Shown: piece by piece, positions 21,036 to 31,497 of the stretch
How the letters are laid out: every line of letters starts with the position of its first letter
Position numbering within the stretch: the first letter of the stretch is position 1
NCBI GenBank assembly: GCA_025504975.1
Contig: JANUWI010000001.1
Coordinates: forward strand, 1,860,001-1,924,000
DNA: 64,000 nt
Direction of reading: 5' to 3'
From: Plenodomus lindquistii
Lineage: Eukaryota > Ascomycota > Dothideomycetes > Pleosporales > Leptosphaeriaceae
The notes under the pieces: generated by a model
What the model was told of the DNA's origin: nothing
Databases searched by the model: none
What the model saw: only the letters and a program-made list of their open reading frames with translations
Translations under genes and position numbers: made by a program

Positions 21036-24000
21036 CTAGATATTCGGCCCAATCGCCTCCCTCATCTGCTCCTCCCTCTGCTCAGTCATCATCACGATAT
21101 CCTCCCCATTCTCCCCTACCCCAACCCCCTCATCCACACAGTCACACCCAAACATCCTCTTAAACTCATACGGCGGCAGTCCATCCAGCTTCTCCAATGC
21201 CATATGACTGACCCTCAACTTCGCATACCTCCCGCTTTGCCCCAGACTATGATACCGAACTTTTCCATGGATTACAATCATAGCCGCATTCGCCTTGCCC
21301 TTGCCTGCGATGATCGTCTCCGTTTGCGAGGTACCCAGGCGCCAATCCTTACAGCCGAAATTGGTATTGAGAAGGCGGGTCAGACGGGTCGTGGGATGGT
21401 TTCCTCCAAAGCTCTCGTACTTTTCGAGCGTCATGTCTACAAAGTAGCGTTTGATATGGCGATCGAAGAAGTCTTGTACCACGTTGAAGTCGAATCCAGA
21501 GTCTACGAAGATGGCGGCGGCGTAGGCTTCGATGACGTCGGCTAGGCATTTGGGCGGCTCGGTTGTGTCGACCCAGTAGTCCACTGCGCCTTTGGCTTCG
21601 CGCTCTGCTTCTTCGACTTCTTGGACGTAGTCGCGAATCTGGGTTCCCAGGATCGCTGTGTTGGATTTGATGTGCCGATACCAGCCGAGTTTGACGCAGA
21701 CGGCGCCTAGGAATTTGTTGGAGACCATGGGCGTCTTGTGTTCGGTGAGCCAGTGCGGGTCTTTGTCGGGGTAGTTGTAGAATAGGTGCATGATGAATGC
21801 CATGTCGAGGAGAGAGTCGCCCAAAAATTCAAGCCGCTGATAGTTGGGTATGTGCTCGAACATGTAGCCGTATGATGGGTGGGTGAAGGCTGAGCGGACA
21901 AGACGGGGGTATTTGAAATGGTAAGGGTGTACTGCTTCGATTTGTCGGGCGGCATAGAGCATGGCGGCGGTAGGTTGGTCAAGCTGGTACTTTGGCTTGA
22001 TGTACGCAGCGTAGTAGTCTGCCCATTTCTCCATCGAGTGATCCTCTGCATTGTTCGCAAATAACTTCACGGCCTTGACAGCTAAATCCCATTGCGTGGG
22101 AGTCCAAACCCCAACCTTATGAGTCTCCATGAAAGCAGCGCCGATGAAAGACTCGCAAACATCGGCGACACTCTTGTCACCCAGGTTGTGGGTGAGTTTA
22201 AGCCAGTCGTCCTCACTCTTGTTCACTCCTTTGCCACGTATGAGTTTCAGAGCTTCAGGATACCACGTTCGGCTGTTGTGTGTCAGTGGCCATCTTTGTA
22301 CTGGCTGTAGACTTACCGAGAGAATGCATCTGTGCGCACGTATTTGGGAAGTTGCAGATCGATCTCAGTGCCATCCGGACGGGCCACCTTCTTGACGCCA
22401 ATGGCCGTTTCCAGGAGGTTCTGATTGCAGAGCATAAGCATGCGGCGCACGTGATACTCGAATTCGTTCTCTTTTGGCTGCTGCACGAAGACCGAGATAG
22501 ACGTCGCCATCTTGAGAAAGCAGTCTCCCAAAAATTCTAGGCGCTCGTAGTTCGGTCCCATGCCGCTTCTGAAGTTGATCTTATCCTCTCCATCTTCATC
22601 TATGTTGTCGGAATCTTTCGTCAAGGCTTCTAACGCGAGTGCAGGACTGACATGGAGATCAAGCACATCACATGCATCGAGAGCAATTAGGTAGCTCTCA
22701 AAACGATGGATTATTGCTGGTAATACATAGCACATGACTATGAAGGGAGTCGCGATCTATTCCAATTAGCATGGGTTGGTGGCAACACCGTCGTTAGCTC
22801 ATGCACAGCCTACTTACATTCGAGATCTTCAACGGCTGAGGGCAAATGTAGGTGTTGAGATGACTCAATTCCTTGCGTTCTTTGTCTTCCACTCGAGCAA
22901 GGTGATTCCGACGAAATGGTATTTTTTCGACTTCTAGTACAGGTTGTGACGGATTCCACCGTGACGTGTCTCGGCTACGCGCCCACCTGCTGTCGGTATA
23001 GTCCAGAATGGTGCTCATAAATTTCTGATTTTGCCGCGGTATATGTGCAGGAACTGGGTCCTGGGGCGTGAGATGTGCTGCGATGCAATTCGAGAAGTAG
23101 CGGCGACCTCCGTTCATGGGATCAACGAAGTATTTATCGATCAGATCCTCGGACTGCGTCTCTGGCGTCCATTCCCATCTCGGGCTCTGATGTACTTTGC
23201 GGATCTGTGCCATATCCAAGATTTCCTCGATACTGGTAGGCGAGTCCGAAGAATGCATTCGATCTGATTGGATCGGAACGACCCAGTAAGAGACTTTCTG
23301 GACATTGTATTCATACTCTTTGTTGTAAACATCTTCGTAGATACGCAGGGTAAACTTTGTGATCATCTCCAAGATGTCTGGCGGAATAGAAAACGCGGTA
23401 GAGATGGATCGAGATACAATTTGTGAGGGGTGCCCATCCGCGAGGTAAATGGGGAAGCTTGGCAGTTGCGGGAATGGCCTGCGAGTAAGGAGACCAAGAG
23501 GTTGGTGTGGGCGATCTAGGCCTGCATTGGCATCGACGATAGTAAGGTAGAGGTAGTCGGGGACCGTATCGCGACCCTGCTTCCAGAAGCTCGGTTTAAT
23601 GAGCATTGGGTAATTGCCTTTTTTCTTCTCACTGACTGCTAGCAAAGCATTGCGCTTCGCTGGTGCAAATCTGTGAATTGTAGGTAGCAGATTTTCGTCC
23701 AAGAGGCCCCTTTTGAGAAGTTCCAGGCACATCATGAAGGCGGCGGAACATTTGGCGATCAGTTTCTTGCTCTCTACCTTGCCGACAGCAGAGATGACTG
23801 GTGCGTATTCTGGAAGTATAACCTCGCAGATGAAGCCGCTCCGTAGAGAGTCATTAGGATCATGATTGATTTCCGGTCTGATAACGTATGTTGGCTGTAC
23901 CATGGTCTCTCGATCTGGGGACGGGATGATCGCGACAAAATGGTTGAGGACGGACAGGCTGGAGCGGTACGTCAGTCTCGCACCGGTTCTGGGGTCGGTA

Positions 24001-26003
24001 AAGCTGGGAAAGAGCGTGTCAGAAAGCTCCAGAAGGTCGCTCCCGTCTTCATCAAAGCCATCGATCTTACGATCTTGTGATAGGCCCTGGCAGAAATCGC
24101 GCATGACCTTCTCGTCGGACCGCACATCCAAAACTCGTTGTCGATGATCGTTGTTGCCATCCTCCAGCATATGTAGATATTTCGAGTTAGTGTGTCTTGC
24201 TCGCTATTATTATCGCATGTCAGCTCATGGTATTTCAAGTGGTGGTCGGGGTCAATCGTACCCCTCGTGACTGGACGTAGCCGATCATGGTACGATACAA
24301 GTCAAATCGGACAACCAGGTTGCACATTGGTATATCGAGCCCTTCCTCAGCCACCGACGTAGCAAACACACAGTTGAGTTCTCCGCGCCTCAATTTAGCT
24401 ACTGTGAGAATCTGATTGCGGAGCGAAACAGATTCCTCGCCAGCACGACTGTTGACTCCAACCAGCATGCCGCAATGTAGATTCGGCCCACCAATACGCT
24501 CGAACATCAGTTTGAGCAGTCGAGCAGTCTCACGCTTCTCGACGAAGACGATGCATCGAGGTTCGTCTGTTCGCTCGTAGTACAAGTTCAGCCAGTAACG
24601 AAGGAGCCGGACCTTGGAGCTCAAGTCACTATCGCTTATACTTGAGCGTTCAGTAATGTACTGCTGGACGAATTCCGCCGCTTCCTTCAGCCGCTTTACC
24701 TTGGCGTCCCAGTCCTGCTGCGAGTCATTCAATTTTGCTTTGTTGTACTTGAACTCTTCGCGCTGTTGGAGCTTCCGGCTTTGCTCATCGGCAAAAGCGA
24801 AGGACCAATACATGTCGGACGCCCAGGGGCCAAGCTCTGAACCGTGTCGCTTCGAAGCAATGAAGAATTTCTGGAAAGCCGTGAGGTCTCCGTACTTGCC
24901 CTTTACAGCTTGATGAAGCGGTGTTTCGTGAGCGGCCTGTAACCTTGCGTAAACTGCAATCTCTTCGGCTGGCCGACTGATTGAGTTGCTGGTGAGTTTC
25001 TCTGGAGCGATGGTGGCTATTCTGGCATGCAAAAGCTTCTCCAAGTCGCGAGCAGCCTCCTTGATATGGTCTGACGAAAGGCCACGGACGTCTATTGGTG
25101 ACGCAGTCATACCGAAGATTCGGGGCCTTCTAGACACATCAAGTTCTTGGACATAGTAGTCCTTCATGATTCGGGCATATGGATGTTCATTTTTCGCGTG
25201 ATGTGCCTCGTCGAAAATGAGGAGATTGATCTGAGCCATGGAGATGAACGAGTGCATTGCGCATTCAACGAACACTTGTGCCGTACAGACGATGACCATG
25301 TTCTTGTGGAAATGGTTGTTCCATGTCGATTTGTTCCACAAAGACGTTCCCATAGAGCCACAGATGCCCTCGACGTTCTGATCGAGACCACACCTTAGGA
25401 CATTGGCCTGCTGAAAGACGAGATTGACAGAGTCGACCTGGAATATTCAGCATCGTCATATCATCAGCATGAGTTTATTCTGCATACCAGAAAGAAGGCG
25501 GTCCTAGGAGCGCCACCTGTTGCCCGATGCTCCAGCTCATCATGCAAAGTATGTTGGAGCAGGAGAGTGGCGATGTGAGTCTTCCCTGATCCAGTATCCA
25601 GTACGGCGATGGTATTCTGGCTCTTCGCTCGTAGGAAGAGCTCGGTCTGATAATCGCGAGGATTCGTGATGCGCTTGGCGGTGTCTTGTTTCGCAAGGAT
25701 TTCGCGAATGGAAAGCTCCTCTTCTTTGGCAGCTTTGGAACTGACTTCTTGCACTTCCTGCTGGGTTATGTAGGCGCTCAAGTTAGCAGCGAAAGCCTCC
25801 ATTACTGCATTTTGCGCTCGCTGCTTCTCTGAAATTGTCCTGGCGCTATGTGTGCGGGGGCCATCAGCATCAATGTCCGACTCGTCATCCACATCTCTGG
25901 ATTCGTCCTTTGGAGCGGTCTCAGCTTCGTCTTCCGATGCGGATGTTACAGATATCTCCTCGTAGAAGTCATCTTGCTCTTCATCCACCTCAGCCCACGC
26001 CAT
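21036..26003 (-). CDS. DCL1: Dicer-like ribonuclease DCL1
   Basis: Dicer cuts double-stranded RNA into small RNAs for RNA silencing. Five exons, 25488-26003, 24262-25437, 22818-24203, 22317-22756 and 21036-22272, give 1584 residues, a normal full length. Order: an acidic leader; a helicase with Walker A LDTGSGKT (about 135-142), DEAH in LLIFDEAHH (about 248), GMTASP, and motif VI QSRGRARH near 564 restored by a splice; a Dicer dimerisation region; RNase IIIa with [16 protein letters not shown] near 1097 and [11 protein letters not shown]; RNase IIIb with [16 protein letters not shown] and [14 protein letters not shown]; and a C-terminal dsRNA-binding-like region ([11 protein letters not shown]...). 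The catalytic acidic residues of both RNase III domains are visible. The C-terminal dsRBD favours DCL1 over DCL2. One intron (22273-22316) is only 44 nt. Confidence 0.95.
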
Positions 26004-26513
26004 ATTGATCGCGTGAAGAGCACGGAATGGCAGTCAGAATGTGAAAAATTCACAGTCACGAGATCAAGGAAAGGGTATGAGAAGCGGTTGCAAGATGCGG
26101 GAGTTTGTATCAATGTGTCTGTGAGCTAAGGTGAGAGAAGCTCCCTGCAGCTTGAGCAGAGCTTCGGCAGAGGCTGCAGGCAAACAAACGGCGCAAGTGC
26201 CCGTCACCGTAAGTGGGGTCCAATGATACGACGCGGCCTGCAGGATCTGAATCTACAATGTGAACGGAAGCGCATCGTGACCGCTTTTTGATCAGGCAGT
26301 GACTTCTCGCCGCTCGGTCCTTCGTCATTAAAGCTTCACGCGTCGGGGGTTTGTTTGTGGAGCGACGATGGCGGGGTACGCGATTTCTAGCCCTAGCGCG
26401 CCGCTAATCGGCCCTTAGAAACACCAGTTCACGTGCGCGTTGCAACTTCTCGCTTTCAAAGGTGCGACTGCACAACTCGACAACCAAGAATTACAACAAT
26501 CGCAGCAGAAGCC
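26004..26513. promoter_or_regulatory. Divergent upstream region of DCL1 and TAP42
   Basis: The 510-base head-to-head spacer separates a silencing gene and a TOR/PP2A regulator. No gene is seen. The part near TAP42 (26340-26440) is relatively GC-rich with short CG-containing repeats such as GCGCGCCGC. Confidence 0.5.
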
Positions 26514-27713
26514 ATGACAGACGAGCCGCAGAACATACGAGGACTCTTCCTTACCGCCGAACGTGTGAGGCAGAGTCTTCTGTCGTCATATGAACCAAAC
26601 AGTCCCACCTATCAAGAAAACCTCACCATGACTATCGCCACCTATGAAGAATGCTTGAAGCTTGCAGAGCAGGTTTCGCTTTTCAGCCCAAATGAGACAC
26701 TCGAAGACATCTCCTCCACTGAATTGCAGTATGTCGATACGATAAGGACCTTCAGGGGCCCTCATTTCCCCCACGCAATGGCTTGAGCTAAGAATGTCTC
26801 AGATACATGGCGATCAACCACCACCTAGCGGAACTTGTGCAAAAGATCTCAAGTACAGAGATCCCAGTCCGCAAACAGAACTTGTTGCGGGCGCGGACAT
26901 ATTACGAGCGATTCCTAAAACTCCTAGATTCTTATGACCTACTGAACAAGGCGGACGCCAAGCTCTTTGAGGCCTACACCGAAGATAAGAACAACTTCTC
27001 CACAACAAACACGCGGGATGCCGCGGCACGCCGGGAAGCAAAAATCAACCGATTCAGAGAAGAGAAGGAGCTGAAGAGAAAAATCGAGGTATGCTGCGCC
27101 GCTCAAGCTGTTATTTGTCCGAAGCACTAATGCACAAGCGCAGTATTTGCAGCAGAATCCCAAACTTGCGGAACAGGACGAGCAAGTTGTCAGGGATCTT
27201 CACTTGACTAATCTGGCATTCATGGTGCATCAGACATTCCAGTCATTAGAGTCCCTGGCACAAGAACTGCACATCATCTCCCTGGCGCCGCCCACGCCCC
27301 AACAAGGACAACCTGGAACTCCACAAGACGGTCGCCAGGATGACAGGGACAAGGACGGGTACTCTGAGCGTCTCGATGGTGACTTTGCTGGACTGAGATA
27401 CTCGGGTCCCATCTTAGACAGCAGTGGTAAACCAATGCGACCATTCACTCTATTGGACAGCCGACAGACTCTGAAAAAGAATGTTTTCCGCCCAGACCAC
27501 AGTCTACCCACCATGACCATTGACGAGTACCTTGAAGAGGAGAAGAGAAGAGGTGGCATGATCGAAGGTGGAGGTCCACAGTCTGAGATCCAACCCGAAC
27601 CAAACGAGGATGACCTCGTCGCAGCGGACGAGGAAACCATGAAACAGCGCGCGTGGGACGAGTACGTCGAGGCGAACCCCAAAGGCTCTGGAAACACCTT
27701 GAACAGAGGCTAG
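26514..27713 (+). CDS. TAP42: PP2A phosphatase-associated protein TAP42 (alpha4 family)
   Basis: TAP42 binds the catalytic subunits of PP2A-type phosphatases and links them to TOR signalling. Exons 26514-26728, 26803-27088 and 27144-27713 give 356 residues, the usual size. The N-terminal helical repeat region shows RKQNLLRARTYYERFLKLLD, the alpha4 hallmark, and DAAARREAKINRFREEKELK. The C-terminus contains MRPFTLLDSRQTLKKNVFRP, TMTIDEYLEEEKRRGGMIEG and KQRAWDEYVEANPKGSGNTLNRG, all strongly conserved in the family. Introns of 74 and 55 nt restore frame. The start is the ATG followed by TDEPQNIRGLF. It converges on the esterase locus with only 60 bases between stops. Confidence 0.95.
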
Positions 27714-27773
27714 AATGATCTTGTAAACGAAGCTAGATACCCAATCAATAGACTACGCAAGACACTACATGTC

Positions 27774-28931
27774 TCAGAGACGCTCCGGCTCCAGCTCCGG
27801 CCACTTGCTCGTGATGAGCTTGAGCAGCGCTTTTGATAACACATCGTAGCCCTTCACATCCAGGTGCAGTCCATCAGTAAACCACCCTTTTTCAAAGCAC
27901 CTCGCTCCCAACAACCCGCTTCCAGGCGGTAGCTCCTCATCAAACTCTCCCTCTTCCTCCTTTACCAACGCATCAACAATGTCCTGCCAAAAGTTCAACC
28001 CCACAACCCTACCCGTCTCCTCATACTCCTCCGCAATCCGCATCATCCCCTCCGCATACCTCTTCTTACTCATATACGTCTTATACCTGGGCCCCTCTTT
28101 TCTCCATCGATTGATCTCTTCGACATCACTTGTGCTCTGCGCCTCGCCTATGTCACATGACGAGCCGTTAATAGGAGGCGGGCCAATCAGCACGATTTTA
28201 GTGTTTGACATTGCATCCTGCGTTAGGATAGTCTCGACGAACATCCGAATATTGGCTTCGAATTCAGGCCAGGGCACGTACTCTGCGTCGCCGATGATGC
28301 AGGCGTCGTTTGCGCCGAGGAAGATGGTGAAGAGGAGGGTGGGTGGTGCGGTGGGGGAAGTGGCGCGCGTGATGATGCGGTCGAAGTCGTGTTTGAGTCG
28401 TGTGGATGTGTAACTATTGAGCTGTGAGAATCTTTGCACTCACTGAAAGTTGCGGCTGGTGGATCGTGGTTTACCCTGCTTGACCTGTTGGTGCTGTTAA
28501 CTTGCTTGTGCTTCAATTATTGTCGTTTAAAGAAGGTGGTGTGGTGGTGCGAGAGCACGATATATTCATCCATCTGTATACCTTTGTTCAGAGCCTGTGC
28601 CTCGCCCCCGTACTTCTTTTGCAAATACCATCCCAGTCCCTCAGTCTCCTCTTTGATAGCTCCACTCCACCATCGAAGCTCCAAAGAGCACAATTTCGGT
28701 CAAGGAATTGGAAGACGCCATCAGAAGGGCAAACGTTACGGAAGTAGTAGGCAGATCACTTGCTCAAAATCACAGATCCGGAGAAATTTGTATACCTTCG
28801 TTCACAACATTGACGCGCCCCGCGTACTGCTGCCTAAGCTGCAGCCCAAATCCTCGCGTATCCTCGTTAAAACTCCATTCTGTCAGCGAGTCGCCGAAGA
28901 GAACAAATTCAGGGAGACGACTGTTAGCCAT
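27774..28931 (-). CDS. IAH1: SGNH/GDSL esterase (isoamyl-acetate-hydrolysing type), first exon duplicated
   Basis: The large 3' exon (27774 to about 28435) carries TIFLGANDAC (block III), IGPPPINGSS, GLNFWQDIVDAL and FTDGLHLDVKGYD with the catalytic Asp and His. The 5' exon (28796-28931, from MANSRLPEF; an in-frame ATG also exists at 28976) carries the nucleophile block FVLFGDSLTEW. Together these are a complete Iah1-like esterase that hydrolyses short-chain esters. The splice is not clean: the donor after GTGAACGAAG is phase 1, while the family-like continuation LNSYTSTRLK needs phase 0. An acceptor at CAGTGAG gives an open join through VQRFSQLNSYTSTR. The implied intron is unusually long (about 355 nt) and contains a decayed copy of the first exon. 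The gene may be functional with an odd junction, or damaged. Confidence 0.7.
28582..28721 (-). pseudogene. Decayed duplicate of the esterase first exon
   Basis: From the ATG at 28721 the strand reads MASSNSLTEIVLFGASMVEW, aligned to MANSRLPEFVLFGDSLTEW of the exon upstream. An extra A in the CAAAG at about 28651-28655 then shifts the frame into TGA. In the shifted frame it continues EETEGLGWYLQKKYGGEA and LNKG, matching EDTRGFGLQLRQQYAGRV and NEG, and ends at the same AAG/GTATAC donor. The block I Asp before the nucleophile Ser is changed to Ala. It is therefore an old, diverged and inactivated copy of exon 1, either inside intron 1 or the remnant of a tandem gene pair. Confidence 0.75.
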
Positions 28932-28976
28932 ATCTCGCGATGATTTATGGGCTTTTTTAAAGATTGATTTGAACAT

Positions 28977-29463
28977 GAGTGCTGTTTGCTGACCACCATG
29001 TTGCTGGACATCAACAAGAGGTTAATAAAACCAAGTACTAACTATATTGGGACTAGTCGGGTTCCTACACCCTACTGCATCGACGCTGTGCGTAACGGCG
29101 CAGCAGTTGCATTTGCTGGAGGAAGATACTACTCGCCATATTGAGTCTTAGAAAAACCGCTGACTGCATGTCAAATGCCTCACTTTGGACATGAGTTGTG
29201 AGGTGTCGATCCGCCAGCGCTGTCATGATGACCTCACTTTTACTGCTTCGCATGCAAGATTCGACTACAACTCCGTCATATATTGGGTACATCGCCAGGT
29301 ATCCATTGTAGAATTTAGTGATAAGGAAAGTAGCAACCCCAGATAACACCACCATTGCTCCGACTACAAAATTCCCGGAATCTTCAAAAATTGCATTGCA
29401 AGCAAGCAAGTCGACGTCTTCAACATCCAAGAACACACACACACACACACACACATAGCCAGC
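28977..29463. other. Spacer between the esterase and a small mitochondrial-type gene
   Basis: The 487-base divergent spacer is probably promoter for both genes, ending in a CA microsatellite. A minus-strand open frame (29065-29454) has a hydrophobic stretch but begins inside the CA repeat without an ATG, so I do not call it. Confidence 0.45.
29432..29455. repeat. (AC)n dinucleotide microsatellite
   Basis: Twelve AC units end 8 bases before the ATG at 29464, in the leader of that gene. Length variation here would change the 5' leader directly. Confidence 0.9.
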
Positions 29464-29799
29464 ATGTCGTCTCTACGCGCTATCCGCACACCCTTACGTC
29501 TCCAAACTCGCGCCTTCACAACAACATCCACACGCTCTGCCCTGATGGGCAAAAACCCAGACGCCAACCTCCCCGACCCCTCTGCAAACTCCTCCGCTGC
29601 ACCAAACGCCAAAGTCCGCACCGACACGCAAAACACAGACCAGCAGTCCTCGGCCTCAAAAGACGAACACAAGACTGGCGATGACCACCCAGCCAAACAA
29701 CCGGATCATCAGGCGCAGCCGAGCAAGAGTACGGGGATCGGCGGGCAGGAGGAGGTTAAGGGGGGAAAGGAGGGGTTCGGAGATCGTGGGAAGCAGTGA
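29464..29799 (+). CDS. Small conserved fungal protein with mitochondrial-type presequence
   Basis: A single exon of 111 residues. The N-terminus MSSLRAIRTPLRLQTRAFTT has Arg, Ser, Thr and no acidic residues, typical of a mitochondrial targeting peptide with a likely cleavage around RAFTTTSTRS. The rest is hydrophilic and disordered in appearance, ending STGIGGQEEVKGGKEGFGDR, a C-terminal motif I associate with small conserved ascomycete proteins of unknown function. Role unknown. The first ATG is used. Confidence 0.7.
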   Translation: MSSLRAIRTPLRLQTRAFTTTSTRSALMGKNPDANLPDPSANSSAAPNAKVRTDTQNTDQQSSASKDEHKTGDDHPAKQPDHQAQPSKSTGIGGQEEVKGGKEGFGDRGKQ

Positions 29800-30028
29800 C
29801 CGATGCGGGTAGAAAGTTGGGTGTTGAATGGACTGGGAGTTGCGACTGGGTGGTATGGGTATGATTGGTGTCACGGGAGGGGGTATCGAGAGGGTAGAGG
29901 GCGAAGCAAGCTTGGGGAGTAGCGTTGGTATGATGAGGAATTTGAACACGATGAAGAAAATTGCAGAGTTGTAGTGAGCGATGCATTGGGTTCTCGTCTC
30001 TTCGTGGTGAAAAGGATGTAGTAAAGTC
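29800..30028. other. Convergent spacer
   Basis: The 229 bases between the small mitochondrial-type gene and the 3' end of the GH71 pseudogene. Nothing recognised. Confidence 0.4.
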
Positions 30029-31497
30029 CTAGTTTGGGAAACCGACTACCTGGAAGTTGTATTTGCACAGAGGTCCTGAAGTTGTAACCTATTCCATCTG
30101 TTAGCAAGGCGTCATGTATATGAGTAGTGGGAATGACTTACAGGTAGCGGCGCATACCCTCCTCCAACCATGGTAATCACGTCCCAAACCTCAATCTGTA
30201 CCTTCCCCGGCGTCATGCCTGCGAGCTTGAACTTGTTGAAGCCCGGCACGAAATTCACATGCGGAAGTTCCGTGGTCCCTGTCTTGACAACGGCAACAAG
30301 ACCGGTCTTGTCCTTCTCAACGAGAACGATACCGCTAATCACATCTTCGACGTTCTTCGTGACATCGGGAGACTTGATAAGTTTATCAAAAGGTTTGCAT
30401 GTCGCCGACTTGGTCAGAGTGTGATGCCAGAATGTTCCCTGGATCATCTTATCGTTGGTAGGAAACATGTTGGCCGTCGTCTTGTCGCCGCACTTATAGG
30501 CTAGGATGAAAGCGCGGAGGACTTCCTTGTAACCTGTATGATCATAGCCATTGGCTAAGGCCTTGACCATCGTAGATTGAGACATAGGTTCGGGCCATAT
30601 GTCTCCCATGTAATGGCTCTCGCCCGCATCGTTCCAGCTCTGCAGTTGAACCATGTCGGGTTGCAGGGAAAGGGCTTGGCCCATTCGGTTCTCTAGATGA
30701 TCTTCGCCGCGGCAGCACCAGTTCTGGTTCTCGTCGATGTGTTTGAATTGGAGAGGGGAAACGCCCATCATGAAGTAGCGACCGGTGTTGTGGACACGGT
30801 GTTGAACTTGGCATCGTTGGCTGAGGAAACGACCGCGCCAACGCCCTCGGAAGTATTGGGCCAAGAGTTCCAGTTGAATACGCCATTCAGGTTAGGATGG
30901 TCGCTGAAGAAGGTCGTGCTGGCGGCTGCATTGGAGAAGCCTGGGATCAGTATGAAATCGGCAACCTTTTTGAAGTCGGCCCAGTTGATGTCTTCACCAC
31001 CAAAGGTAGAGACGAGCGGCTTGTCCTTGTAGAAGTAATATGAAGTGCGAATGGTGTAATTCCTGAGGTAGCTGACGTACGTTGTGGGTGTACCGAGCTT
31101 CCCCGCTCCACTGTCAAAGGAGAAGAAGAGGCCAAAACCACCTTCGCTGTCTGCGGCGTTGAAGAGACAGTCGACGGTGTTATTTGATCAATAGGCAAAC
31201 TGATCTGAAAAGTATTAGCCCAGATCAAGACAAGGAACCACATGCCATCACCAAAGTTCATCGCAAAGCCGTCAATGCCAATTGCCTTTGCGTCTTGGAT
31301 GTCTTTGAGGACATGATCGGGGTCGATCTCGCCGATCACATAATGCGCAAACCTAGTCGTACGTTCGTTGTCCACTTGATGACATGTCAAGATACTACAA
31401 ACACAGGCTTGTTGACTGCGGTGTGGCCCCGCTCTACAACACGGCATAATCCAAGGCCGGCCCGGAAGCTGACCAGTACAACCGTTACGATATGCAT
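30029..31497 (-). pseudogene. GH71 alpha-1,3-glucanase (mutanase), inactivated
   Basis: GH71 enzymes cut alpha-1,3-glucan of fungal walls. The gene model is exon 31403-31497 with a signal-like start MHIVTVVLVSFRAGLGLC, exon 31252-31352 (FAHYVIGEIDPDHVLKDIQD, IDGFAMNFG), a long exon 30142-31204 and a last exon 30029-30088 ending KYNFQVVGFPN. All introns have GT...AG ends. In the long exon, the codon TGA at 31188-31190 interrupts DQFAY/SNNTVDCLFNAAD, with clear GH71 homology on both sides. Near 30786-30802 the frame moves by one base between SSANDAKFNTV and NTGRYFMMGVSP. The catalytic-region motif LQSWNDAGESHYMGDIWPE is intact downstream. Two independent lesions in otherwise well-conserved sequence suggest recent loss, unless assembly errors explain them. 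Confidence 0.8.

Noticed and set aside
29065..29454. 129-codon minus-strand frame with a hydrophobic stretch
   Set aside because: It starts inside the CA repeat without an ATG and lies in the promoter of the 29464 gene; one hydrophobic stretch is not enough.
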